33,875 nt of DNA, from positions 1-33,875 of the forward strand of contig CALUIN010000045.1 in assembly GCA_944320745.1 (NCBI GenBank), written 5' to 3'. Positions 24,163-32,491 of the stretch are shown piece after piece. The notes under the pieces were generated by a model that ran no database searches, had not been told where the DNA came from, and was given only the letters and a program-made list of their open reading frames with translations. The DNA comes from an uncultured Alloprevotella sp. (GTDB lineage: Bacteria > Bacteroidota > Bacteroidia > Bacteroidales > Bacteroidaceae). How positions within the stretch are numbered: position 1 is the stretch's first letter; every line of letters starts with the position of its first letter. The position numbers and the translations under genes were made by a program.

Positions 24163-26187
24163 TTATTTGTTCAGGAAATGCGTGACTTCGGAATAGATGT
24201 TTTCCGGTGTGAAACCAAGTTTTTCCTCCAGGACTTTGTAGGGAGCGCTATATCCGAAGCAGTTCATGCCGTACACTTTGCCTTTGGGGCCTACGAGTCC
24301 TTCGAGCGTGACGGACAGGCCGGCGGTCAGACCAAATACGGGGACGTCCGTGGGGAACATACCTTCCTGGTAGGCCTTGTCCTGTCGGCGGAACAGTCCT
24401 TCGCTCGGACAACTTACGACCTTCACATTGAGCTGATTGCGTTCCTTCAGCAACTTGGCTGTGTCCACGAGTGTGCTTACCTCTGAGCCGGAACCTACCA
24501 ATACGATGTCGGGACTCGCCGTGTCCATGACGGCGTATGCGCCCTTGGCTGCATCTTCGTAAGGTGTGCCTTCGGGCAGGTCGTTCACAACCTGCCGGCT
24601 GAAAATCAGCGCGGTGGGAGTGGACATGTTCATCATGGCGAGCCGCCAGCAAACGGTCGTCTCGTGTACGTCGCTCGGGCGCATCACGCGAACACTGTCC
24701 TTGCCGCTGTGGTTCTGCAGTTTTTCCATCAGGCGGATTTGCGCTTCCTGCTCAACGGGCTCGTGTGTGGGGCCGTCCTCTCCCACGCGGAAGGCGTCAT
24801 GAGTCCATACGAATTTTACCGGCAACTCCATCAGTGCGGCCATGCGTATGGCGGGCTTCATGTAGTCAGAGAATACGAAGAACGTACCCATGGCCGTGAT
24901 GAGTCCGCCGTGCAGAGTGATGCCGATGCATACGCAGGCCATGGTGAGTTCTGCAACGCCCATCTGCAGGAAACCTCCCTCGAAATGGTCGCGGGTGATG
25001 GTCGTGGAGTGGCGGAGGAATCCGTCCGTCTTGTCTGAGTTGCATAAGTCGGCCGAGCTGACGATCATGTTCGGCATATATTCAGAGAGCAGGGCCAGGC
25101 ATTCGGCCGAACCGTTGCGCGTGGGCTGGTTGGCTTTCTGTCGGATGCTGTCCCAGGGTATTTCGGGCAACCTGTTTGCGAACCAGTCGTTCAGGAGCGA
25201 TGCCTTTTCGGGATTTTCCGCGGCCCACTGTTTTTCTTCGGCCTGGAGCTGGCCGACGGTTTTCCGCAGTTCTATTTTGCGCGCTTCGTAGAGGGCCTCT
25301 ACTTCCGGGAAGAATACGAACGGGTTTTCAGGGTCTCCGCCGAGGTTCTTGACGGTGTTGACGTATGCCCCGTTGCCCAGCGGAGCACCGTGGGTCTTGC
25401 AGTCGTGCTCGTAGCTGGAGCCATCGGCCTTGCGTGCGCCTTTTCCCATGATCGTATGGCCGATGATCAGGGTTGGGCGGTCGGTTTCCGCGTGGGCTGC
25501 CTTGAGCGCTTGGCGGATCTGGTCACAGTCGTTGCCGTCTATTTCCAATACGTTCCAGTTCCACGCGCGGTACTTCATGGCCGTGTCCTCCGAAATGACC
25601 TCTGCCGTTTCTGTGGACAGCTGGATTTCGTTGGCGTCGAAGAACATGATGAGGTTGTTCAGGCCCAAGTGGCCGGCTATGCGTCCGGCGCCTTGCGATA
25701 CCTCTTCCTGGATGCCGCCGTCAGAGATGTAGGCATATATCTTTTCCCGCTTGAAGCCGGGATTGCCCGTCCGGGCGTAGAGCGCTTTGGCTGCAATTGC
25801 TGCGCCGACGGCGTAGGCATGTCCTTGTCCCAGCGGGCCGGAGGTGTTTTCAATGCCGCGGGCAATGTTGAGTTCCGGGTGTCCCGGCGTGGGGGCACCC
25901 CATTGGCGAAACTGTTTCAAGTCCTCCAAGGTAAACCTGCCACTCAGCGCCAGCACAGAGTAGAGCATGGGCGACATGTGTCCGGGGTCGAGGAAAAAGC
26001 GGTCGCGGCACATCCACGCGGGCTGGTCCGGGTCGGAAATGAGAAATTCGGAATAGAGCACATTGATGAAGTCTGCGCCACCCATGGCTCCTCCCGGATG
26101 TCCGGATTTTGCTTTTTCTACCATGGCAGCGGTCAGAATTCGTATGTTGTCTGCTGCTAAGTCCATTAGCTTCTTGGGCGTTTCCAT
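24163..26187 (-). CDS. tkt: Transketolase
   Basis: A 674-residue thiamine-diphosphate enzyme moving two-carbon units between sugar phosphates. The N-terminal part has KSGHPGGAMGGADF and DPGHMSPMLYSVLALSG (substrate and TPP contacts). The TPP/Mg motif reads YISDGGIQEEVSQGAGR then about 25 residues later FFDANEIQ, with Ser in place of the first Gly of the usual GDG; I believe this version is common in Bacteroides-type transketolases. The pyrimidine domain has THDAFRVGEDGPTHEPVEQ with the catalytic Glu/His. The start METPKKLMDLAADNIR is taken because the promoter box lies 26 nt upstream, inside the longer reading. rpiB follows. Confidence 0.96.
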   Translation of the reverse strand: METPKKLMDLAADNIRILTAAMVEKAKSGHPGGAMGGADFINVLYSEFLISDPDQPAWMCRDRFFLDPGHMSPMLYSVLALSGRFTLEDLKQFRQWGAPTPGHPELNIARGIENTSGPLGQGHAYAVGAAIAAKALYARTGNPGFKREKIYAYISDGGIQEEVSQGAGRIAGHLGLNNLIMFFDANEIQLSTETAEVISEDTAMKYRAWNWNVLEIDGNDCDQIRQALKAAHAETDRPTLIIGHTIMGKGARKADGSSYEHDCKTHGAPLGNGAYVNTVKNLGGDPENPFVFFPEVEALYEARKIELRKTVGQLQAEEKQWAAENPEKASLLNDWFANRLPEIPWDSIRQKANQPTRNGSAECLALLSEYMPNMIVSSADLCNSDKTDGFLRHSTTITRDHFEGGFLQMGVAELTMACVCIGITLHGGLITAMGTFFVFSDYMKPAIRMAALMELPVKFVWTHDAFRVGEDGPTHEPVEQEAQIRLMEKLQNHSGKDSVRVMRPSDVHETTVCWRLAMMNMSTPTALIFSRQVVNDLPEGTPYEDAAKGAYAVMDTASPDIVLVGSGSEVSTLVDTAKLLKERNQLNVKVVSCPSEGLFRRQDKAYQEGMFPTDVPVFGLTAGLSVTLEGLVGPKGKVYGMNCFGYSAPYKVLEEKLGFTPENIYSEVTHFLNK

Positions 26188-26213
26188 TCGTAAGGGTGTA
26201 TTGATAATTTCTG

Positions 26214-26244
26214 CAAATGTACAAAGAATTGTCTGAAACACAAA
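26214..26244 (-). promoter_or_regulatory. Promoter for tkt-rpiB
   Basis: Complete Bacteroidota promoter on the minus strand: TTTG (26244-26241), 19-nt spacer, TACATTTG (26221-26214). The tkt start at 26187 follows 26 nt downstream, so the leader is about 20 nt. Confidence 0.85.
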
Positions 26245-26431
26245 AAAATATTATTCCTCTTCTTCCGTTTTTTGCGTTTTCAGCCCGCGTCGTGCCGGAG
26301 TTGCCGCAAGGCGTCCTTTTAGCCTGCGTGGTGTTGCATCTTGCTGCCGCATGCGGGCAGTGTCGCTTGCTGGAGCAGGCAGGCTGGCGCTGATATTTCT
26401 CATTGCGGTTCTGACTGGAAGGGGACAGGCT

Positions 26432-26908
26432 TTAATGGGCTGCGATCTTATTTATAACGCTTAGATCTAGTTTCAAGTAGACCATGTCCACCAGCAATTT
26501 GCCGTCCTCTATAATCTCATGGTCGTAGTTGTCGAGGAAGAATCTTGGAATTATGTGCGAACGACGGAAACCGCATTTCTGATAAAAGGCAAGTGTGCCC
26601 GGACTGTCGCCTGTGCCGACCATGAGGGTGTGGCATTGGGCCGCGTAGCGTGCGGCAACGAAAGCTATCATTTGCCGTCCGATTCCCTGACGCTGGCGGC
26701 CGCTGACTACGGCGATGTTCTTCAGTTCTGCGATGCCGTCGTTTTCTTGCGTGACGACCGCTACGGCTACCGGCTGTTGCGCGGCATCGGTCATGACGAA
26801 CATTTCGCCCCGTTTCAAGTAGCGGTCTATCATGGACTCTTGCTCGTCGCCAAGAAGCAGCAGGGGCAGGAAGCGTTTTTTATTGTCGGTGACGGTTTCT
26901 ATGGTCAT
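26432..26908 (-). CDS. GNAT-family N-acetyltransferase
   Basis: A 158-residue acetyltransferase. The acetyl-CoA loop is RQRQGIGRQMI (about residues 70-80), preceded by strand IAELKNIAVV; GTGDSPGTLAFYQKCGFRRSH near 97-117 is the typical motif B end with the FYxKCGF signature. The substrate is unknown. It stands alone: 244 nt separate it from tkt (a GC-rich stretch 26245-26431 in which I see only a near-palindrome around CCGCATGCGG), and 253 nt from the endonuclease gene. It is a cytoplasmic enzyme without signal peptide. Confidence 0.88.
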   Translation of the reverse strand: MTIETVTDNKKRFLPLLLLGDEQESMIDRYLKRGEMFVMTDAAQQPVAVAVVTQENDGIAELKNIAVVSGRQRQGIGRQMIAFVAARYAAQCHTLMVGTGDSPGTLAFYQKCGFRRSHIIPRFFLDNYDHEIIEDGKLLVDMVYLKLDLSVINKIAAH

Positions 26909-26980
26909 GTGCCTGTTGGGTAAGGTTGCTGAGGGGGGGCTGTGTCATGAAACAGTCTGAACCGAGGAGCGGCAGAGCGT

Positions 26981-27045
26981 CCCACGGGGCTAAGGCCTGT
27001 TGCAACGAGGATAATCCCAGTGGCTACGGGCCTTAGCCCCGTGGG
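26981..27045. repeat. Inverted repeat with 17-bp arms
   Basis: CCCACGGGGCTAAGGCC (26981-26997) and GGCCTTAGCCCCGTGGG (27029-27045) are perfect reverse complements, and pairing extends three more positions inwards with one G-U. The loop is about 25-31 nt. It lies alone between the endonuclease gene and the GNAT gene and has no T tract on either strand. It could be a repeat-type palindromic element or a transcript-end hairpin. Confidence 0.88.
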
Positions 27046-27161
27046 GCGTGGGTCGCGCTCATGTGTGCGGCCTTGGCAACGCGACGTTTCGCTTTTTCCC
27101 TGTGGCCGGATTTCATGGCTTGGCCTTTGGACGCGCTATTCGAGGAAAACGGGCGAGGCTT

Positions 27162-28877
27162 TTATTCGATGAATATCTTTTGTCCGTTGACAATATAAAG
27201 TCCGCCGGGTAGGCCGCGTAACGTTTCCGTGAGATCCAGCCCTGTCCGTATCAGTCTGCCGTCCGTTGTGAATACGGCTATGCTTGTCTTGCCAGTTTGG
27301 GGTTGCGGCGCAATGGCGTCGGTGTTTGCTTTCCGGTATAGTACAACGGGTTCCTGTGCACTTTGGTAGCAGGCAAAGCGCGGGCTTTGTGGGTTATAGA
27401 GCAATGTGCGCTTGGCGTAGGCCATACATTTTATAGTGGCGGTTCCGTCTGTAGATACGTTGATGGTCCAAAGCGCATTGGCCGTGTTTGGTTGCGTGGC
27501 GGTATTCAGCTGGTTCTCGTTATGGTTCAGTGCCAGATACAGGTTGCCCGCGTTGTCGCGCAGGGCCCAGGTGCCGGACTGTGAGCCGCGTTCCAGAGTA
27601 ATGCTGGTGGGGCGGCCCGGACTGTCTGTTTCTGTGGTAATGGTGTGGTCGTTTGTTATGGTTATGTCCGTGCAGCTGCGGTATTTGTCGTTGACGGCTG
27701 CCGACAGGGCTACACCATCGCTTTCGTTGACCAGAAGGAAAATGCCGCCCTCTGTCAGTTCGCCCTGCGAGGTGGTACGGATGTACAGGTTTGGGGCTTC
27801 TTCCCCTTGTTCCTTTATATAATAGGTGGCGCGGACCGTGTCGCTGCTTTGTGCTCCGGACAAAGTGAACGCATAAAGCGTTGATGTCTGGTATAAGGGG
27901 ATTTCGACGGGGGCTGTGCCAGGCTGTTCGTCAGCATCATTCAGTGCGTAACGGATGGTTTGTCCAGCCACGTTGTCGCCAATGGTTACGCAGTCTCCCC
28001 GTGCAATGAGGCTTCCACCGGCCGGGGAGAATGTCGGCGCGGCCGGCCGGGGGGCAGGTTCTTCGTAATGCTCAGGGTCGAAGGGGGTGGCGCTATAGGC
28101 GCCCCATACGTATTGTTCCAGCCCGGGGAAATCAATGAAGGGGTTGCGATTGCCCTGAATGGCGCAGACGTTGTTATTGCGCGCGGTTTCCTTGGGGCTG
28201 ACAGGGTCTTCGGCAGCCCAGCGCATCAACATGCGCAGCGCCCAGTCTGCGTATGCCGGATAGGCGTTGGGCGTCAGCATCGGGCTGTCCCAGCTCGCCG
28301 CCTTGTCCTCGTAGCAGGTGACCATGTAAAAATATATGCGGGCGAAGTCGCCCTTGTATTCGTCGTTCGGTTCAAACACGGTGCCTTCGTAGCCCTCGAC
28401 GGAGCTGGGGCCAGCCATGCTCCAGGAGTTGTTGGACGCGTAGGTTGGCCTGTCGGTTTCACCAAAGGGCAGGTTGCCCCGGCGATTGTTCACGTAGCCG
28501 TCGGTGGGGACGATGTGGTGCAGGTCCGTGTACATGGGGTACTCTTCATTGAACCAGCTTTTAGGGAATGAGTGCTCGCGGTTGTAAACGTCGCCTTCCT
28601 GTGTGTAGTTACCGGCCTGATCCTCGCCGAATGTGAAGTTTGTGGTGTTGGAGTACATGTCCCACACTTTTCCGTCGGGGCGCCGGTCTGTGGACCGGAA
28701 GTCGTCCCAAAGTTGTTTGTAGGTGCGGGTGGCGTGTGCTTTGATAATGTGATGCAGGGCTGTCTTCAGTGCGGCGCCGCATTGTCCGGTGGCTGGCGAG
28801 TAGTAACCCGGTTCCGGCTGGCACAAGCAACGGAGTGCAAGACATAGGAGGATGCAGAGGGAAAAGATTCTTTTCAT
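27162..28877 (-). CDS. Secreted endonuclease I with T9SS-like tail
   Basis: A 571-residue exported nuclease. Signal peptide about 1-20. Residues about 22-260 are an endonuclease I (EndA/Vvn-type) domain: GYYSPATGQ start, YNREHSFPKSWF with the catalytic Glu101-His102 pair, and DLHHIVPTDGYVNNRRGN (118-135) of the His-metal finger. Residues about 278-355 resemble a chitobiase/HEX C-terminal beta domain (APTFSPAGGSLIARGDCVTI, YALNDADEQPG). Residues about 365-520 contain a beta module with WTINVSTDGTATIKC and RTLLYNPQSPRFACY. The end LPGGLYIVNGQKIFIE is a T9SS-type sorting tail. It would degrade extracellular DNA or RNA for nutrition or biofilm escape. It follows the GH109-like gene by 42 nt. Confidence 0.9.
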   Translation of the reverse strand: MKRIFSLCILLCLALRCLCQPEPGYYSPATGQCGAALKTALHHIIKAHATRTYKQLWDDFRSTDRRPDGKVWDMYSNTTNFTFGEDQAGNYTQEGDVYNREHSFPKSWFNEEYPMYTDLHHIVPTDGYVNNRRGNLPFGETDRPTYASNNSWSMAGPSSVEGYEGTVFEPNDEYKGDFARIYFYMVTCYEDKAASWDSPMLTPNAYPAYADWALRMLMRWAAEDPVSPKETARNNNVCAIQGNRNPFIDFPGLEQYVWGAYSATPFDPEHYEEPAPRPAAPTFSPAGGSLIARGDCVTIGDNVAGQTIRYALNDADEQPGTAPVEIPLYQTSTLYAFTLSGAQSSDTVRATYYIKEQGEEAPNLYIRTTSQGELTEGGIFLLVNESDGVALSAAVNDKYRSCTDITITNDHTITTETDSPGRPTSITLERGSQSGTWALRDNAGNLYLALNHNENQLNTATQPNTANALWTINVSTDGTATIKCMAYAKRTLLYNPQSPRFACYQSAQEPVVLYRKANTDAIAPQPQTGKTSIAVFTTDGRLIRTGLDLTETLRGLPGGLYIVNGQKIFIE

Positions 28878-28919
28878 GTGTAGGAACTGTGTGGGGAAAA
28901 ATGGGAGGGCGGCAGCCGG

Positions 28920-30125
28920 TCAAGCGTACATGCGGTGGGGGGCGGCACTCTCCCAACGTCCGCCGGTGAAGTCGGGAATGGGGACGGGACGCGATCCTGC
29001 TGCGACGGATTGCTGGCTCAGCTCGGAGATACAGGACCATTCAGCGGCGTCGTAAACGTCAATGTCCAACGGCAGGCCGTTACGCAGGCAATAAATAAAG
29101 CGGCTATCCATGGCAAAGTTCATTTCGTTTTCCACGTTTCGTATTCGTCCTTCTGCCCATAGTCTGGCGGCGTGGCTGCTCATGTGGCGGCGCGCCTCGT
29201 CAAGTGCGGCCTGGCCTTGTAGTATTGTGGGGGTGGCTGTTGTTTTCAGGGTCGGGAGCGGATACTTTTGTGCGTATCCGTTTGTGCCGCAGACGGTTTG
29301 CAGGCGGCTGTATGGTCGCTCTGTGGTGATGTCCAGCTGTAGCAGTATGCTGCGCCCATAGAGCGTGCGGATAAGAGTCGTATTTACGCGCCCTATGAGA
29401 TGGTCAGTTCCATGACCTTCTGCACTCATGGAAACCAGGTAGTCCATCCGGTCGCCTCGGTGCAGGCCAAGCAGCCAGCCGATAGGGCCGAGACCATGCG
29501 TGGGGTAGGGATTGCCGTTATGGTGGGCACAGCTTTGTTCCATCCAGCTGCGACGCGCGCGGCTTTCGGCGTTCAGTCCGAAGTTGGTCCGCAGGTCGTG
29601 TATGTAGGCACCTTCGCAGTGCGTGATTTCCCCGAAGAGTCCTTCATCGGCCATTTCTTGGACAGATAGTGAAAAATGGTCGTAGCAGCAGTTTTCTGTC
29701 ATGAAGCAATGGCGGCGGGTCTGCTCGGCCGTGTGGACGAGCTTCCAGCATTCCTTGACGCTTGTTGCGGCAGGAACTTCTATGGCCGCATGTTTTCCTG
29801 CTTGCATGGCGCAGACGGCGATTTCGGTGTGCGAGTACCAGTCTGTACAGATATACACGACGTCTACCTCAGCCGAGAGGCATAGTTCCTTCCATGCGTT
29901 CGCTCCCGTGAACGCTTTCGCTTCTGGCCGTCCGGTTTCTCGTAGAATGGCTTGAGCTTCGGCTATGCGTGCGGGGTTGAGGTCGGCGATGCAGCAGATT
30001 TCTGCACCTTCGATATCGCCGTAACGCCGGAGCGTTTTTTGTCCTCGTTGCCCCAGCCCGACCATGCCAATGCGGACAATGTGCAGAGGTTGACACGTAA
30101 GTTCCAGAGCTGGAATTTTTGTCAT
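28920..30125 (-). CDS. Gfo/Idh/MocA-type, GH109-like NAD-dependent protein without signal peptide
   Basis: A 401-residue protein with an N-terminal Rossmann fold: IGMVGLGQRGQKTL (about 19-32), then CCIADLNPARI, VDVVYICTDWYSHTEIAVCAM and KHAAIEVPAATSVKECW, the Gfo/Idh/MocA pattern. Later NPYPTHGLGPIGWLLGL and GTNGYAQKYPLP match the conserved strings of GH109 alpha-N-acetylgalactosaminidases, which hydrolyse by a transient NAD-dependent oxidation. GH109 proteins are usually exported; this start shows no signal peptide, so it may act in the cytoplasm. The start at 30125 (MTKIPALELT) is chosen because the upstream ATG at 30167 lies in the rpmE2 terminator stem. Alternatives: a sugar dehydrogenase of the same superfamily. 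Confidence 0.82.
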   Translation of the reverse strand: MTKIPALELTCQPLHIVRIGMVGLGQRGQKTLRRYGDIEGAEICCIADLNPARIAEAQAILRETGRPEAKAFTGANAWKELCLSAEVDVVYICTDWYSHTEIAVCAMQAGKHAAIEVPAATSVKECWKLVHTAEQTRRHCFMTENCCYDHFSLSVQEMADEGLFGEITHCEGAYIHDLRTNFGLNAESRARRSWMEQSCAHHNGNPYPTHGLGPIGWLLGLHRGDRMDYLVSMSAEGHGTDHLIGRVNTTLIRTLYGRSILLQLDITTERPYSRLQTVCGTNGYAQKYPLPTLKTTATPTILQGQAALDEARRHMSSHAARLWAEGRIRNVENEMNFAMDSRFIYCLRNGLPLDIDVYDAAEWSCISELSQQSVAAGSRPVPIPDFTGGRWESAAPHRMYA

Positions 30126-30150
30126 GGTAGGTAGGTTAGGCAGGTTATTT

Positions 30151-30190
30151 ATAAAATACTGGGGCATAACTTTACGATATGCCCCAGTAT
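30151..30190 (-). terminator. Rho-independent terminator behind rpmE2
   Basis: ATACTGGGGCATA (30156-30168) and TATGCCCCAGTAT (30178-30190) form a perfect 13-bp stem with a 9-nt loop; on the minus strand TTTTAT follows. It lies 25 nt behind the L31 stop. Confidence 0.9.
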
Positions 30191-30215
30191 ATAGTGAATT
30201 AAGGATGAAAAATCA

Positions 30216-30470
30216 TTATTTTTTGCGAGATTGCCCGTAGCGGCTCATAAACTTGTCGACGCGGCCGGCTGTGTCGACCAACTTGGACTTACCAGTGTAG
30301 AACGGGTGGGAAGAGCTGGAAATCTCGAGCTTTACCACAGGATAAGTTTCACCGTTAAATTCTACGGTTTCTGTCGTCTTACATGTAGAACGGGACAAGA
30401 ACATATCACCGTTGCTCATGTCTTTGAATACGACGGGGCGATAATTTTCCGGATGAATACCTTGTTTCAT
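30216..30470 (-). CDS. rpmE2: 50S ribosomal protein L31, type B
   Basis: An 84-residue protein starting [17 protein letters not shown], the L31 beginning, and carrying [23 protein letters not shown], the conserved core. It lacks the CxxC zinc pairs of type A L31, so it is the zinc-independent type B form, usual in this phylum. It forms a bridge between the subunits. It is monocistronic: perfect promoter at 30551-30581 and a terminator at 30151-30190. Confidence 0.97.
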   Translation of the reverse strand: MKQGIHPENYRPVVFKDMSNGDMFLSRSTCKTTETVEFNGETYPVVKLEISSSSHPFYTGKSKLVDTAGRVDKFMSRYGQSRKK

Positions 30471-30550
30471 TGTTGCTATAGCTTTTGTTTATATTTAGGT
30501 GTAGTCGTTCGAATATCCCCCGCCGGTTGCCTGTTTCGGGGAACTGGCTG

Positions 30551-30581
30551 CAAAAATACGACTTTCTTTAGTTTCAGCAAA
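30551..30581 (-). promoter_or_regulatory. Promoter for rpmE2
   Basis: Complete Bacteroidota promoter on the minus strand: TTTG (30581-30578), 19-nt spacer, TATTTTTG (30558-30551). The leader is about 75 nt. It lies in the 348-nt divergent spacer 30471-30818, which also holds the trxB promoter and nothing else recognisable. Confidence 0.85.
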
Positions 30582-30643
30582 GTTTTGCGGCGGATTTTAG
30601 TCGGCTTTTGGTGCGGAATCGCGGATAAAAGCGGTCGGTTTGT

Positions 30644-30673
30644 TTTGTGTCTCGGATTAATTGTCTAACTTTA
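30644..30673 (+). promoter_or_regulatory. Promoter for trxB
   Basis: TTTG (30644-30647), 18-nt spacer, TAACTTTA (30666-30673), one base off the -7 consensus. The leader to the trxB ATG would be about 140 nt. Confidence 0.6.
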
Positions 30674-30818
30674 CCCCGGCTTTAATGGCGGATTCCGAAC
30701 TTCTGGGCCGGCGCTGCTGCGGCGGTAGCGTGTTTCTTGGAAGTAGCTCTTGGGGTTAAGTCCGCTTGTCCCTTTTGAATGGATTACAGTCAGAAACTAA
30801 AAAAACAATAGCAGAAAG

Positions 30819-31757
30819 ATGGAAATAGTACGTTGCTTGATTTTGGGATCGGGCCCTGCGGGCTACACAGCTGCGATTTATGCAGGTCGTGCCGGCCTGA
30901 ACCCGGTTCTTTACGAGGGGCTGCAGCCCGGAGGCCAGTTGACGACGACCACGGAAATAGAGAATTTTCCCGGTTATCCCGACGGAGTGGACGCGAATGC
31001 TATGATGGACGACATGCGGCGTCAAGCGCTGCGCTTCGGAGTGGAAATCCGTCCGCTGATGGCTGTCAAGGCAGAGTTGGGGCAACGCCCTTTCGTCATC
31101 ACCTTGGATGACGGATCGCAGGTGGGCTGCTGGGCACTGATAATAGCTACGGGAGCATCGGCCAGGTATTTGGGACTGCCCGACGAGGAACGGCTTCGCG
31201 GAGCGGGCGTCAGCGCGTGTGCCACGTGCGACGGCTTCTTTTACAGAAAGAAAACAGTGGCCGTCGTCGGGGGAGGCGATACGGCCTGCGAGGAAGCGAC
31301 ATACTTGGCCGGCCTTGCCAGCAAGGTCTATATGATCGTACGCAAGCCCTTCCTGCGTGCCTCAAAGGCCATGCAGGAGCGCGTGATGGCCAACCCCAAG
31401 ATAACGATACTGTTCGAGACCAATGTGCTTTCGCTCTTGGGCAAGGAGGGCGTGGAAGGTGCGCACCTTGTCCGGAAGAAGGGCACACCGGAAGAATCCA
31501 CCATGGATATTGCCATCGACGGCTTCTTCCTTGCCATAGGCCACGACCCTAATAGCCGCCTGTTCAAGCCTTGGGTAGAGACGGACGAGTCCGGCTATAT
31601 CGTGACGCAAGGCATCAGCAGCTGCACGAACGTAGAGGGCGTATTTGCCGCCGGCGACGTGGCCGACCCGCAGTACCGTCAGGCCATTACGGCAGCGGCG
31701 AGTGGCTGCAAGGCGGCCATTGACGCCGAGCGCTACCTGGCTGCGAACGGCAAGTAA
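30819..31757 (+). CDS. trxB: Thioredoxin-disulfide reductase
   Basis: A 312-residue flavoenzyme that reduces thioredoxin with NADPH. FAD motif GSGPAGYTAAIYAGRAGL at about residues 10-27; redox pair CATC at 134-137 in VSACATCDGFF; NADPH motif VAVVGGGDTACEEATYL near 147-163; the C-terminal FAD contact VEGVFAAGDVADPQYRQAITAAASG. Length and motifs are normal. It begins the plus-strand half of the window; the NlpC/P60 gene follows after 24 nt, so the two may share a transcript. Confidence 0.97.
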   Translation: MEIVRCLILGSGPAGYTAAIYAGRAGLNPVLYEGLQPGGQLTTTTEIENFPGYPDGVDANAMMDDMRRQALRFGVEIRPLMAVKAELGQRPFVITLDDGSQVGCWALIIATGASARYLGLPDEERLRGAGVSACATCDGFFYRKKTVAVVGGGDTACEEATYLAGLASKVYMIVRKPFLRASKAMQERVMANPKITILFETNVLSLLGKEGVEGAHLVRKKGTPEESTMDIAIDGFFLAIGHDPNSRLFKPWVETDESGYIVTQGISSCTNVEGVFAAGDVADPQYRQAITAAASGCKAAIDAERYLAANGK

Positions 31758-31781
31758 AATCTTTAATCCGAAGTCAGAGCT

Positions 31782-32357
31782 ATGGCAGTCCGACATTCCG
31801 AGAGTCCTCGCGCGGCATGGCACCGCGCGGGCTGTTTCCGTCGCTGGGCGATAGGGGCATTACTGCTTCCCGTGTTGCTGCTGACCGCCTCTTGCGGCAG
31901 CAAGAAAAACCTGGAGCAGACGGACTTCCAGGCGCTCGTGCGTGCAAGCCAAGTGCTGGGCTTCGATATAGACTGGGACGACGACCACGCGCTGATGCTG
32001 GAAGCCGCGCGGTGGGTCGGCACTCCTTATAAGTCAGGCGGGAAAGGCCGGAACGGTATAGACTGCTCCGGACTTTCCTGCCAAATTTATGAGAACGTTT
32101 ATCGAGTCCGCCTTTCGCGCAGAAGTGAGGACCAGTATCGTAAGGACTGCCGCAGGCATAAACGGCGGGTACACCTGAAATCCGGCGATCTGGTGTTTTT
32201 CCATCCCACGGGAAAGCGTCGGCGCGTAAACCACGTCGGCATATATCTGAAAGACAATCTGTTCATCCACGCCAGCTCGTCGCGCGGCGTATGCGTGGAC
32301 AATCTGGACGACGATTACTGGGACCGCCACTGGCTGGGCGGCGGCCGGCCCCAGTGA
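31782..32357 (+). CDS. NlpC/P60-family peptidoglycan endopeptidase lipoprotein
   Basis: A 191-residue lipoprotein: LLLTASC is a lipobox with Cys38 as lipidated residue, preceded by a basic, longer-than-usual N-region. The NlpC/P60 domain (about 70-180) has GTPYKSGGKGRNGIDCSGLS with catalytic Cys95, NHVGIYL with His151 and FIHASS with His163. It cuts the D-Glu/meso-DAP bond region of peptidoglycan peptides, probably from the outer membrane in the periplasm, like Spr/MepS. It follows trxB by 24 nt. The end of the gene contains a GC-rich hairpin-forming segment but no T tract. Confidence 0.92.
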   Translation: MAVRHSESPRAAWHRAGCFRRWAIGALLLPVLLLTASCGSKKNLEQTDFQALVRASQVLGFDIDWDDDHALMLEAARWVGTPYKSGGKGRNGIDCSGLSCQIYENVYRVRLSRRSEDQYRKDCRRHKRRVHLKSGDLVFFHPTGKRRRVNHVGIYLKDNLFIHASSSRGVCVDNLDDDYWDRHWLGGGRPQ

Positions 32358-32442
32358 CGGCAGATTGTAAGGCAGACGGCGGAATTTTTCAGAAATGCAT
32401 GAGATTCACGTGGGAAAACATGCTCATCTAAAGAAAAATACT

Positions 32443-32450
32443 TACATTTG
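32443..32450 (+). promoter_or_regulatory. -7 box of the gdhA promoter
   Basis: TACATTTG matches TAnnTTTG, 41 nt before the gdhA ATG. No TTTG is found at the -33 distance. Confidence 0.6.
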
Positions 32451-32491
32451 GGGCATTAAACCCTATATCCTTAATTCTTAAACTAACAATC

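Noticed and set aside
24163-26187. Unusual TPP motif (SDG instead of GDG) as a sign of an inactive transketolase
   Set aside because: All other catalytic motifs are intact, and I believe this variant is normal for Bacteroides-type transketolases.
30126-30167. Upstream ATG for the GH109-like protein at 30167
   Set aside because: These codons lie in the right arm of the rpmE2 terminator, so they would not be a natural N-terminus.
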